DNA of 64,000 nt from NCBI GenBank assembly GCA_902806595.1, contig CADCXC010000010.1:2294001-2358000 (forward strand). Direction: 5' to 3'. This DNA comes from Pyrenopolyporus hunteri. Lineage: Eukaryota; Ascomycota; Sordariomycetes; Xylariales; Hypoxylaceae. A model generated the notes under the pieces. That model saw only the letters and a program-made list of their open reading frames with translations. It ran no database searches and was not told the DNA's origin. Shown here one piece after another: positions 36,467 to 49,600 of this stretch (positions are counted from its first letter, which is position 1; every line of letters starts with the position of its first letter). Position numbers and translations under genes: made by a program.

Positions 36467-36734
36467 TGTTAAATAAATAAAAGGTCGTTAATTAATAATT
36501 AAAAAATTATTATACGATTATATAATAAAAAGTACGAAAATAAAAAAAATTAATTAAATTATATATATATAAAAATTATAAATAAATTAACTTCGTATTA
36601 ATTAATATTTATATTTTTTTTAAAAATTTATATTTTAAATCTTCGTTACGTAAAATAACGAAATATTTAATAAAAGTATATTTATTATTATTATCGTTAT
36701 AATAAATATTTTAATATTAAATTATATTATTATA
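36467..36734 (-). mobile_element. LTR1 copy, 268 bp, inverted
   Basis: Reverse complement of the LTR1 family. Landmarks read on the plus strand are GGTCGTTAATTAATAA, TCTTCGTTACGTAAAATAA, TTATTATTATTATCGTTA and TTATATTATTATA. It preserves the original CA end (TGTTAAATAAAT on the plus strand), which is mutated to TA in the other copies. Unlike them it has no matching 5-bp flanks, so it has been rearranged or its flank replaced by the adjoining LTR2 fragment. Confidence 0.8.
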
Positions 36735-36867
36735 TCGATATTAAAACTTCGACCGAATATACCGTCGAAATTTATATATAAAACCGCGGTTTAATTTTTT
36801 TTTTTTTTTTATATATATAATATTAATAAAATTCGATTTTTAATTTTTAATATTACGTATTATATTA
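36735..36867 (+). mobile_element. Partial LTR2, RIPed, direct orientation
   Basis: Matches the intact LTR2 from its internal CCGGCACCGAG region to its end (shared ATATAAAACCGCG and the poly-T tract), with C-to-T/G-to-A differences and a 14-base deletion of the second CCGCG half. The first 35 or so bases are missing, and the copy abuts LTR1. With the copy at 36235-36420 it forms an inverted repeat around LTR1. Confidence 0.75.
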
Positions 36868-37242
36868 AATTTTATTAAATTTATTAACTTCGTTATATTT
36901 TAATTTTATAAAATAATAAAATATAAAGTAATTTGCTACGTTATATATATATTAAATCGTAAATTTTCGAGTTATTTTTTAATTTTTTTTTTTAATTTTT
37001 TATAAAATTAATATAATTAATTTTTAATATTTAAATTTCGCTTCGTAATATCGTAAAATTAATAAAATTAAAATAAGGTATTTTATAAAAATTTATCGCG
37101 TCGTTATATAATTTAAATAATTTTATATAAAATATATTTATATATTAAAGTAAATATTAAAAATAATAATATAAACGGTAATATAAACGACGATATAAAT
37201 AACGATTTAAAAATTAATATAAATATAAAATATTAAAGTTAT

Positions 37243-37509
37243 TATAATAATATAACTTTATATTAAAGTATTTATTATAACGATAATAATAATAAATATA
37301 TTTTTATTAAATATTTTATTATTTTACGTAACGAAGATTTAAAGTATATATTTTTAAAACGAATATAAATATTAATTAATATAAAATTAATTTATTTATA
37401 ATTTTTAAATATATATAATTTAATTAATTTATTTTATTTCGTATTTTTTATTATATAATTATATAATAATTTTTCGATTATTTATTAACGATTTTTTATT
37501 TATTTAATA
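37243..37509 (+). mobile_element. Solo LTR1, 267 bp
   Basis: Full-length family member, from TATAATAATATAAC to ATTTATTTAATA (originally TG...CA). Flanks are GTTAT before and ATTAT after, a 5-bp target duplication with one G-to-A change. No internal region follows, so this is a solo LTR left by recombination. Confidence 0.85.
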
Positions 37510-39199
37510 ATTATAATTACCGTTATTATTATTATTATTATTATATTATTATCGTTATTATATTTATTTTTATTATATATATTATTATTTATTTATATAT
37601 TTATATTTATTATTTATATTATTTATATTATATCGATAATTTAATATTATTTTATATATTTAAAAAAAATAATTTATTTTAAATTAATATTATAAATTTT
37701 TAAATTAACGTTATTATTTTTATTATTTATATTATTATTATTATTTATAATATTATTAATCGATTTAAATAATCGAAGTATTTTATTTTTAATCGTAAAA
37801 CGATTTTTTTCGAATTTATTATTATTATTATTATCGTTAAATAAAAAATTATAATCTTTATTATTTTAACGAATTATAATTTTTTTATTAATAAAATAAT
37901 GTTAATAAAATTTATTTTTAACGTCGTTAAAATCGTTATTATTATTATAATCGTAATTATTAATTTAAAAACGAAAACGTTTTTTAAAAGTAAAAAGTTT
38001 ATTTTTAAAAAATCGAGGGATATTTATAATAAAAAATATAATTATAATTTTTATAATTAAATTATTATTATTATTAACATTTTAAAAAACGAAAAATATA
38101 AATCGTTTCGTTTTCGAAAATTCGAAAAGTCGCGTAATTTTATTATTAAAAATAATTTATATAAATCAAATAAATAAATATTTAAAATTAATATCGTAAA
38201 TTTAATAAATTTTTTTATTATAAAATAAAGTTTTTTATTTATATAATAATTACGGCGTATAAAATATATAAAATATTAATACGTAATCGTTATTTTTTAA
38301 TTTAAAAATTAATATAAATTTTTTCGTATTAAATATATTATAAATATTAACACGAAAAAAAATAATATTATTAATATTTTATATAAAAAGTATTATTATT
38401 TAACCGTAAATATTTATTTTATTATAATCGAATTAAAATTTTTACTTTTTAAAAACGAAATAAATTTATTTATAATCGTAAAAAGTTTACGTAATTCGAT
38501 AATATTCGTCGCGGTTTATTATATTTTTTTATTTTTTTATTTTTAAATATTAAATTTTATAATCGAAAATAAATAAAATATCGAAGTTTTATTAAAGTAA
38601 AAATAAATTATTATAAAGGAATATTTAATAATCGAAATTCGAAGTAATCGAATAAAAATTTATATTCGATAATTAATATATAATAATAATAATAAAAATA
38701 ACATTAATAAATTATAATATATTTATAAAATCGTTAAAAAGTTAAAAAATATAAAGTTAATATTTTCTATTAAATAAAATATTATTATTAAATCGAATAA
38801 ATTATAAATCGTTTATTTTATTAAATATATTAAAATAAAAATAATTTATATCGTTTTTAATAATTTAAATATTACCGATTATTATATAATAAATATAATA
38901 CATTAAATCGTAATCGACGTTATTAATATTTAACGTAAAAAACTTTAAAAAAAATTAATATACGTTAAAATATTTAAAATAATAAATAAAAATATATAAT
39001 AAAAAAATTTAATCGATTCGATATTAATAATATAAAATCGTATAAACGGTTTAATTATAAAAAATAATAAAATTTAAAATTTTATTTTTAAATAACGAAA
39101 TAATAAATAAAAAAAATAAATAAAATATTTATTTATTTAATTAAAATAATAAACGTCGATCGAATAATAAAATTAAATTTTAAATATAAATTATATAAT

Positions 39200-39325
39200 T
39201 ATATATTCGAATAATTAAACGAATTTTTATTTTATTAAATAATCGTTAATAAATCGAAAAGTAATTTTATTATTTATTTATTTATATAAAATCGCGGTTT
39301 TTTAAACTTCGATTTTTTATAAATT
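39200..39325 (+). mobile_element. Diverged LTR2 fragment
   Basis: Similar to the intact LTR2 around GCCCTGCTAAGCAACCGGCA (here ATTTTATTAAATAATCGTTA, all but one difference RIP-type) and ATATAAAACCGCG (here ATATAAAATCGCG). The 3' part fades out before the 87-bp minisatellite. Ends are approximate. Confidence 0.5.
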
Positions 39326-39389
39326 TTATAATTATTTTTATAATTATATAATTTTTAATATAATTTTCGTAATATTTTTTAATTTTTAT

Positions 39390-40100
39390 AAAAGTTTATT
39401 TTATATTACTTTTAAAAAAACCGTCGCGAAAGTTTATTTTATATTATTTTATATTATTTTTCGAAAAAACCGTCGTAAAAATTTACTTTATATTATTTTT
39501 AAAAAAACCGTCGTAAAAGTTTATTTTATACTACTTTATATCGTTTTTCGAAAAAGTCGTCGTAAAAGTTTACTTTATATCATTTTTAAAAAAACCGTCG
39601 CGAAAATCCACCTTATACTACTTTATATTACTTTTCGAAAAAATCGTCGTAAAAATCTACTTTATATTACCTTTAAAAAAACCGTCGCGAAAATCCACCC
39701 TATACTATTTTATACTACCTTTCGAAAAAATCGTCGCGAAAACTTACTTTATATTACTTTTAAAAAAACCGTTACGAAAATTTATTTTATATTACTTTAT
39801 ATTATTTTTCGAAAAAATCGTCGCGAAAATTCATTTTATATTACTTTTAAAAAAACCGTTACGAAAATTTACTTTATATTATTTTATATTATTTTTCGAA
39901 AAAACCGTCGTAAAAATCTACTTTATATTACTTTTAAAAAAACCGTTACGAAAATTTACTTTATACTACCCTATATTATTTTTCGAAAAAATCGTCGCGA
40001 AAATTTACCTTATATTATCTTTAAAAAAATCGTCGCGAAAATTTACCTTATATTACTTTATATTATTTTTCGAAAAAGTCGTTACGAAAATTTACCCGTA
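39390..40100. repeat. 87-bp minisatellite, about 8 units
   Basis: The junction motif TTCGAAAA, anchored on its TCG, recurs with T at 39461, 39548, 39635, 39722, 39809, 39896, 39983 and 40070, exactly 87 bases apart each time. Each unit is itself two related submonomers of about 49 and 38 bases, each built as AAAAACCGTCGCGAAAATTTAC followed by TTTATATTAC-type sequence. Units differ by C/T and G/A changes, with some Cs retained in certain units (for example near 39606 and 39695), but no length changes occur. The function is unknown. 87 is a multiple of three, so degraded protein repeats of 29 codons are possible. Confidence 0.92.
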
Positions 40101-40200
40101 TAATTTTTTTATATTTAATTTTAAATATATAATTTAAAAAATTTTTCGAAAAATATTACGAAAAATATATCGAATTAAAATTAAATTTATATAATTAAAT

Positions 40201-40468
40201 TATAATAATGTAACTTTATATTAAAATATTTATCGTAACGATAATAATAATAAATATATTTTTATTAAATATTTTATTATTTTACGTAACGAATATTTAA
40301 AATATAAACTTTTAAAAATAATATAAATATCGATTAATATAAAATTAATTTATTTATAACTTTTATATATATATAATTTAATTAATTTTATTTATTTTTA
40401 TATTTTTTATTATATAATCGTATAATAATTTTTCGATTATTAATTAACGACTTTTTATTTATTTAATA
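40201..40468 (+). mobile_element. Solo LTR1, 268 bp
   Basis: Full-length LTR1 flanked by perfect 5-bp target duplications TAAAT/TAAAT. It retains TATAATAATGTAAC at its start and AACGACTTTTTATTTATTT near its end. Confidence 0.87.
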
Positions 40469-40594
40469 TAAATTTATATAATTAAATATATATAATTAAA
40501 TTTATTTAATTCGAATTTTTTAAATAAAATTATACGTTAAATTAAAATTAAATTTATATAATTAAATTTATATAATTCGAATTTTTCGTATAAA

Positions 40595-40875
40595 TTTATT
40601 TAATTCGATTTATTTAATTAAATTAATTTAATTAATAAAATCGTTTATTAAAATGTAAATAACTTTAAATATAATAATATAACGTTTAATAAAACGGTTT
40701 AATTAATTAAATAAACGCGTAATATAAATCGTTTAACGTAACGTACGCGTAATTTATTAATATAACGTATAATTTATATAACGTAAAAAATGTAACTCGT
40801 AAATTTTTACGTAATTAAATTTTTTTTTATTTAAAAAAAAAATTAAAATATATTTCGAAGTTTTTTTAAATAAAA
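40595..40875 (+). repeat. Dispersed repeat R3, fully RIPed copy
   Basis: Homologous to 1-340 in the same orientation. Shared anchors include TTAATAAAATCGTTTATTAA and TTTTTACGTAATTAA. Almost every G or C outside CpG in the other copy is A or T here. It lies directly beyond an AT-rich spacer after the LTR1 at 40201. Confidence 0.75.
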
Positions 40876-43420
40876 TCGAATAATCGATAACGAATTTAAA
40901 TATAATTTTATTATTTTATTTTATATATATTTAAATATTTAAAATAAATATATAAAATTATAATTAAAATAATAAAACGGTTATTAAACTTTTTATTTAA
41001 ATTTTTAAAATAATATATACGTATATATTTACGCATATTAAACGATTTTTTATATGCGTAAATACATATATATTTATAAAACATTAATAACTATTATACG
41101 AAAAACATTTAATTAAATATTAAATTAATATATATTTAATTAATAAAAATAAAATTAAATTATCATTAACTTTAATTTTTTTATTATAAATTTATATAAA
41201 ATATTAAATAACGCATTTTTATTAAAATATTTTTAATTATAATTTTAACGAAATATAATATAACTTTTTATTAAAATTCTTTATTATATTTTTTATTATT
41301 ATAATAAAATTAATTATATAATAAAAAAAATAATTATATTTTTATACGAATTATTTAATTATTTTTAACTTTTAATTTAAATATATATATTAATTATTAA
41401 TTAAAATATTTAATATATATTTATAATAAAATAATTACGATTTCTTTTTACGGTTTTTTTTACGATTTAATATCGCGATTTTACTTTATAACCTTTTTTA
41501 TAACCTTTTTTACGACATTTTTTACGATTTTTATTATAATTTTATAATATTTATAATTTTTATTAATTTCGTTATTATATTTATTTTAATATATATAATT
41601 ATATAAATATTTTATTTTCGTATTTTTTAAATAAAATTTTATTTTTTTACTTTTTATACCTTTTTAATATAAAATAATTATACTTTTTATAAGAAAAATC
41701 TTTTAAATTATTTTTATATAATTCGTTTTAAAATAATTAAATATTAATTAATATATTTTTTATTAAATTTTATAAACATTTATATTAAATTATATTACGT
41801 TTATATTTTCGTTTTTAAATACATTCGTTTAAATAATATTTATATTTTTTTTATATAACTTTAATTATTATTTATATTATAAAAACCCGCCATTTAAAAT
41901 TTCATTAAATTTTAACTTTAATTTTCGATTTTTAATTACATATTATTCGAAGTACTCTTTTAAAATTATATAATTTTATATATAAAAATACGTTACATCG
42001 TTAATAAGTTTTAATAAATAAATTATAAATTATTTATTATATAACCGTTACGTTTTTAATGTTAAAAAACCGTTAAAATTATATTCGATTAATAATTTTT
42101 TTATTTTTTATATTAATTATATTAATTTAAAGTCGTATTTTAAATTTATAACGTAATTTTTTACATTAATTTCTTTTAAATTTAATTATATTATATTTAT
42201 ATAATCGATAATAACATGGTTTTTATTTAATTAAAATTTAATATAATAATTATTTTATTAATATACGAAATCGATAATTTTTTATTTTATTATATTTTTA
42301 TATATAACATATAACGCGACTTAATTAATTAAGTTTCTTTTATCGAATAATTAAATTTTATAAAATTCGTTAAAATAATTTTAAAATTATTAATTATAAA
42401 AAAAAAAAAATAAAAATAATTATATTTTTTAATACGTATAATTTAATGCGAAATTACATTAATTAATAATTATAACTATTATTATTCGATTTTTTAATTT
42501 TATTTATTTATTTTTTATTTATATAAATTCGAAATTCGATAATTTTATATTTTAATTTTTTTAATTTCGTTCGAATTTTATATAATTATCGACGGTTTTT
42601 AAATTATAATTAATTAAAATTACGTTTAAATTATAAAAAGGGTTTTAATTTTATAATCTATTCGTATATATTATAATTAAATTTCTAATTTAAAAATAAT
42701 AAAAAAAAATTAATTTAATATATTTAAAAGTTAAAAATTATATTTATTTACATTAATTTATAATATTTTACGAAAATATACGTTAATATATACGTAAATT
42801 TCGAATTTAACGAAGTTTAATTTATAATATTTATTTATAAATTAAATATAATTAAATTTTAAAATTATAAACTTTTTATACATTTTTTATTTTATATTTA
42901 ATTTATTATTAACTTATTATTATATAATTTCTAAGTAAAATTATCGATATATAATATAAATTATATTTTTCGTAATTAAAAATTAAATATTTCAACGAAT
43001 ATATTCGAAAATATTATCCTTTTTTAAATCTTCGAAAATATTTAAAATTTATTTATAACTTTTAAAAAACTCATGTATTTTAAATATATTATATATTTAT
43101 TCGATTAAATTATTAATTTTTTTTTTATATTATTTTCGATTTTAATATAAATAAAAAACGCTTTATTAATATTAAAATCCCATTAATCGAATCGAAGTAA
43201 AATTTTATTATCGTAAAAATTTTTTTTATAAAAAAAATAACGTATAAATTAAATAAGTTTTTTAATATAAAACATCGAATTATATCGGCATTTTTTTTAT
43301 TATCGTAGTTTACGTTATAAAAACCGTAAAAATAAATTAATTTTAAGCTTTTTAAATTTTAAATAATTAATAATTTAAATATATAAAAATTTAATATTAA
43401 AAAATTTAAAAATTCCTCCT

Positions 43421-43606
43421 TGTCACGGTTCGGTGCGGTGGGCCTAGCCCTGCTAAGCAACCGGCACCGAGCCTTCGGCCGGATGCACCGCCGGAGCCTA
43501 GATATAAAACCGCGATTCTTCGAACCGCGATTTAATTTTTTCTCTTTTCTTCTTCATAACATTAACGAGATTTTGTTCCTAATCCTTAATATCCCGCGCC
43601 GTGCCA
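43421..43606 (+). mobile_element. Intact, non-RIPed solo LTR2, 186 bp
   Basis: The only normal-GC sequence within the 28-kb AT block. It begins TGTCACGGTTCGGTGCGG and ends CGCGCCGTGCCA, the TG...CA ends of an LTR. Flanks are CTCCT (43416-43420) and CTCTT (43607-43611), a 5-bp target duplication with one C-to-T change. It has the same length as the RIPed copy at 36235-36420 and shows that copy's pre-mutation sequence. No internal region is adjacent. It may be a late insertion, or a solo LTR too short to be recognised by RIP. An open frame across it (43420-43644) is not a gene. Confidence 0.9.
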
Positions 43607-46600
43607 CTCTTTTAATATTATTTATATTTAATTTATTTTTATAAATATTTCATTTATTAAAATATCGTTAAAAAAATCGCCGGTTAATAATAATATTATA
43701 TTTTTTTCGAAACTTTTATAATATTTCGTTTTAAAAATTTTTATTTATTAAATATTATCGAATAATTTAATTTTTTTAAATAATTATTTAAATTTTAAAT
43801 TAACATATAATAATTTAAAACGATTTTAATATTATATTAAAATATAAATAATTTTATAAATAAATAAATATATTAAAATTTATAAAATATAAATTTTCGT
43901 ATTATTAATATCGATTTATTTAATTAATATAATAATTATTATTTATATTAAATATAATATAAATTTTACGAAATATATATAAAATATTTACCGTTTATTA
44001 TTATATAAAATTAATTTTTCCTTAAAATTAAAATCTTTTATATATATATAATATAATAAAGTTTTAAATTTTAATTTAATTATAATAATAAATCGACTTT
44101 AATAAAATATATTTACTTTTAAATCGTTATTATTTTAATAAAAAACCCGAAATTAAAACTAAAATATATAACGTTTTTCGACGTTATCGAAAAAAAAACG
44201 TTTATCGAAACGAGTAAAAAAAGTTCCTCGATTTTAAAAATATATAAAGTTTTTTAAAACGACCGGTAATAAATATCCGTTAACGATTATTTAAAATAAT
44301 ATATATCGGTTTATATATCCATTAAAAATACATTTAATATAAGTAATTTTATAATAATTTTTATAAAATATTACCTTTTTATAAAGGTTTTTTATAATAT
44401 ATATTTAATGTATAAAAAGCGTAATATATAAAGTTTTATTAATTTAATTTCGATATAATAAATCGATTATTACATTAATTTATCGAAGTATTTTATTAAT
44501 TTATAACCGTTTTTATAAACGACATTATAATAAAAAAGTAATTATATAAGGTTCGATATATATTTAAATAAAGTTATATAAATAATAATATATAAATTTT
44601 CGAATTTTTTTTTTAAATTATATAAATATTATTAATATAATTATAAATAAAATTTACGTATTTTTTATTTATTATATGTATATATATTAAAGTATATTTA
44701 TTTATAAATAATTTTACGATTTTATTATTATAATTTTATTATTATATTTAAATATATTTAATTAATTAATTATATATTTAACGTTATAATAAAAAGGAAA
44801 ATTTAAACTTTTTTTAAATTATAAAGTTACGTTTAATTTATATTATTATATTTTATAAAATTAATTTATTAATATATATAATAATATTTTAATTTTTTTC
44901 GTTAATTTTTTCGAGTAAATTTACGTTCGATTACGATGTTAAAATATATTTAAATATAATTAAATTATTAAACATTTAATAAACTTATATATTTTTTTTA
45001 TAAAAATTTATTTATTATTTTTAATATAAAATTTTTACGGTACGTTTTTATTTCGATATTATAATTAAGATTAATAAATTTTAATATAAAATTAATTAAT
45101 TAACGCGAATTATTTTTTAATTTAATTTACGAAAATATATAAAATAACGATTTTATATATATAAAAAATAAAATGTATATTTTAATTTTTATAATTATTA
45201 ATTATATTATTTATATATTTATCGAAAAGTTATAACTTCGATATTTTTTTTATAAATTTAATAAATTAAATATTAAAAAAAATCGTTTTTTTATTTACTT
45301 TAATTTTTATTTTATTATTACTTTATATTATACATTATTATTTATTTTTTAACGATGTTAAAAAACGTTATATATTTTAAATTTTACGAAAGTAATTTTA
45401 ATTATATAATAATATATAAAATAATTTTTAAATTTTATTTCGAAATAAATCGTAAAATTTATTATTTTTATTATAAATTTTATTATCTTTTAATTATTAA
45501 TTTTATAAATAATTATTAACCTTCGCGCGAAAATTTAATTATTTCGTTTAATATTTAATTTAATGGTACAGTTACGATATTTTTTAACGAAGTATTTTTC
45601 ATTTTATAAAATAATTTATTCGTTACGTAATTTAATAATTTAAACGTTATATTTTACGATCGAAGTATTTTATTATTACGTAAGTTATTTTTAAATACGT
45701 CGTTTTAAAATTTATAATCGAAGATTAATATAATCGAAGGAAGGTAATTAAAATATAAGCCGTTTATCGAGTATAATTTTAAAATAGTTTTTATTTAAAT
45801 AAATTTAAAATTTAACGTAATAAAAAAAAATATTAAATTATAAAAAATTCGGTCGATTTATAATTAAATTTATAATATAGTTCGTTTTAAAGTATATACG
45901 TATATTTATAATTTTTATATATATGTTAATAAAAATAATAAAATAAAAAAAAAATTAATATCGATCGAAACGATAAAAAATTATAAATTTAATCGATATA
46001 AAATTTAAAGTTATTTAATAAACGTTTACGTTAAAAACGATTAATATTTCGATTTTTTTATATTTAAATAAAATTACGTTATAATATTAATTAAAACGAA
46101 ACGTTTTAAATTTATATAAAATTAATAAATGTATAATTTATAAATATATTAAATATATAAAATTCGTTTAATATATTAAAATAACGTAAACATTTAAAAT
46201 AAAAATAATAAATATCGTCGATTATAAAAAAATAATAATAAATAACTTATTTAATAAAAATAATATACCTTAAAATTTTATAGGAAATATAATTAAAAGT
46301 AAAATATATAAAACTTATATAATTATATATAAAAACGAAGTTTTAACTTTACGAAAAAAAATTAAAACGTTATTTCGAACGTTCGTAAATTTATTTTTTA
46401 ATAAAAAAAACTAAAATACCCTTCGTTTAATTAACCCCTTTTTTTAAATTAAATAATTTCGCTTTCGTTTAATTATTTTTTTCCGTTAAATTATATTTAT
46501 TCGTTTAATTAAAATTTTCCGTTAAATTAAATTTTTACGTTTAATATAATTATTAATTTTTAAATTAATTATAATTTAATTTTATTAATAAAATCGTAAT

Positions 46601-49600
46601 AAAAATAACTTTTAAAATTATTTAATTTATTATTAAAAAAAACCGTAAAAACGCGTTAAAATTTTACGTTATCGTTAAAATTTAAAATTTATAATATAAA
46701 CGTAAATTTAATTAAAATTTTTATAATCATTATTAATATCGAATTAAAATAATTTTAACGCCGATATTTTTAAACGAAATTTTATTTTTATAACGTTTAA
46801 AACTTTAAATATCGTTATTAATTTTATCGAAAATTTAATTAATTTTATTAAAAGTTTTATCGATAATAATATTTTACTTTTAAACGTTAATAAAATAATC
46901 GAACGAATAATACGAAAAAAAAAGTTAAAGTTAATCGCATTACGAAATAAATAAATTACGAATATATCGATTATCGAAAAAATAATTTCGCCGAAGTAAT
47001 TTAATGTTTATTTACGGTTAAAATTATTTAAAATATAAAAAAATATCGAATATAATTAATTTAACTTATTATTAATTAAAAAGGTATTATTTTTATTAAA
47101 TAATATTACAAAAGTTTTTATTATTATATTAAATTTTATTAACGGTAATTATTTTAAAATATTTATTAATTCGATTTATTATATCGTTTTCGATATTAAT
47201 TATTTATTTTTATTTAATATATAAAGTAAAAAACGGAAATTTAATTAATCGTCGATCGAATTTATTAAATTAATTAACGAAAATAAATCGATGATACGTT
47301 TTAAAATTTATATTATTTAATTTATAAATATTTACATACGCGGTACGGTTAAAATTAAAACGCGATATATTATTATAAATGCGATTAATATAAAATTACG
47401 TCGTAATTTATTTAAATTTTATTTAAATAAAAAAAAATTAATTAATTATTTTTTATTATAACGAATATAAGTTAAAAAATAAATTTTAAATATTATATAA
47501 TTAAATTATTTAAAAATAATTAAATATATTTTTATTATCGTTTTTTTATTTTATATAATATATATACGATATAAATTTATATAATTATATTTTAAATAAA
47601 TTTTATTATTTTATTTAATAAAGTTTTTTATTTTTTATTAACGATTTCGTCGTTATTTTTTTTTATAAATAATATTAAACGTATTATTTTTTTTTTTTAA
47701 CGTACGTAAAACCGTTAATTTATTTTCGAAATTTACTTAAATATTAATTTATTCGAAAATCGTTATATATTTATATTATTTTTTATATTTTTTTTTATAA
47801 TTACGTATTTTTTAATCGATAAAAAAAGTTATAAAATTCGTTAATATAAATACGGGGTTTAAAGTAAGGATTAAAATTAATGTTAAAATTAACATTATTA
47901 TATATTATTAATATAATTATTTTAAATTTTTCCTTTTAAATATACGAATTTATAAATAAATAATACGAGCTTTCGTTATTATAATAATAATAAATATACG
48001 CGTTATTTATTAAATTTATATTTCGATTTATAAATACGGGGATAATTATATATATTTTTTATAAATCGCGTTTATTTATACATTAATTATACCGTTATTT
48101 ATTAATATATAAAAAATTATAAATTTAAATATATAAAATAAAAATATTTTTTAATAATATATTAATAATATATTATAAATAAGTGTAAATTTTAATTAAC
48201 GATTATATTATCGATTTATTATCGAAAATAGTTTAATGTAATTAATACGTTAATTATTTTTTATTAATATATATTTAAAGCGTAAAATTAATAAAAATAC
48301 GGTAATATCGTAAATAAAAATAAGTAAATTAATTATATAAAAATAAACGATTTAAACGATTTTTTATACGGTTACGAAAGTTGTAAAATTATATTAATTA
48401 TATAAATATTATTATAATTAACTTATTTAATATATATACGAATAAACCTTTAATTTTTTTTTAAAAAAAATTAAAATAAATATTATACGATATGTTAATT
48501 ATTAAAATTATAGTTATAAAAACATTTAATAAAAAATAATATAAAATGTATTAAATAAATTTATATTATTTTATAAAAAGCGAAAAAAAAACGTTAAAAA
48601 AATTTAAATTCGAATATAAATTTACCTTTATTAACGTACGTAAAAATAAAATTTATTATATATTTAAAAGTAAATATAATTTATATATAAAGACGGTAAA
48701 ATATTATTATATTTATTATCGATTATTTAAATTTATTTATTATAATTCGATAATAAAATTCATTTAATAAAATTATAATATTATATTTATTTATTTAATT
48801 TAATTAACGAAACGAATAAAAATTTAAATTTAATTAAAATTACGTTATTAACATTTTATTAATTATAAAATAAAAAATAAAATGCGAATTACGATTTACG
48901 AAATCGTTAAATTTTAATATATATTTTTTTTTTTTCCTTTTATATATATATTATAATAACGTTATAATATTAATATAAGTATTCGTTTATAACTTCGATA
49001 ATTATAAAAACTTTTTTAAATTTTATCGATTTTATTTCGTTAAAATTTATATTTAAAGTTTTTAAAATTTAATTTAATTCGAAGTTTATCGAAAATAAAT
49101 ATATTAATTATAACTTAATTATATAAATACTTATTAAATAATCCTCGAATATCATCCATTAATTTACCTTATAATATTTCGATAATAATGTTATTTTCGA
49201 TAAATTTAAATGATTCGAATATAATTTTAAAAGTCGTAATGTAATTATTAATAAATTATACGAAAAAATTATAATTTTTAAAGTAAAGTTTTAATTAATA
49301 TTAAAACATTTAAAAAATTAAATATAAAATATAAAAAAATAATTTACGATATTTAAAATCGAGCTTTAAAACGAATATTAAAAGCGTCGAATCGAATATT
49401 TATACGCGTATTTATATTATTAAAACGCGCGTTTAAAATATTAAAATAAATGTTTATATAATTAAAACGCGTTTTACACGTATTAATATTAATTTATAAA
49501 TAAAATATTTATATTATTTTAAATTTATTATAATACATGTAAAATTTATTAATTTTATTAAACGGTCGAAAAGTTTTTTAATTTAAAAAGTTTTTTATTA

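Noticed and set aside
39390..40100. CRISPR-like array
   Set aside because: There are no unique spacers; whole 87-bp units repeat head to tail in a eukaryotic AT-rich block.
43420..43644. A 74-codon open frame in the GC island of the AT block
   Set aside because: It starts one base before the TG of the intact LTR2 and runs out into AT-rich flank. The repeat explains the composition and the open frame.
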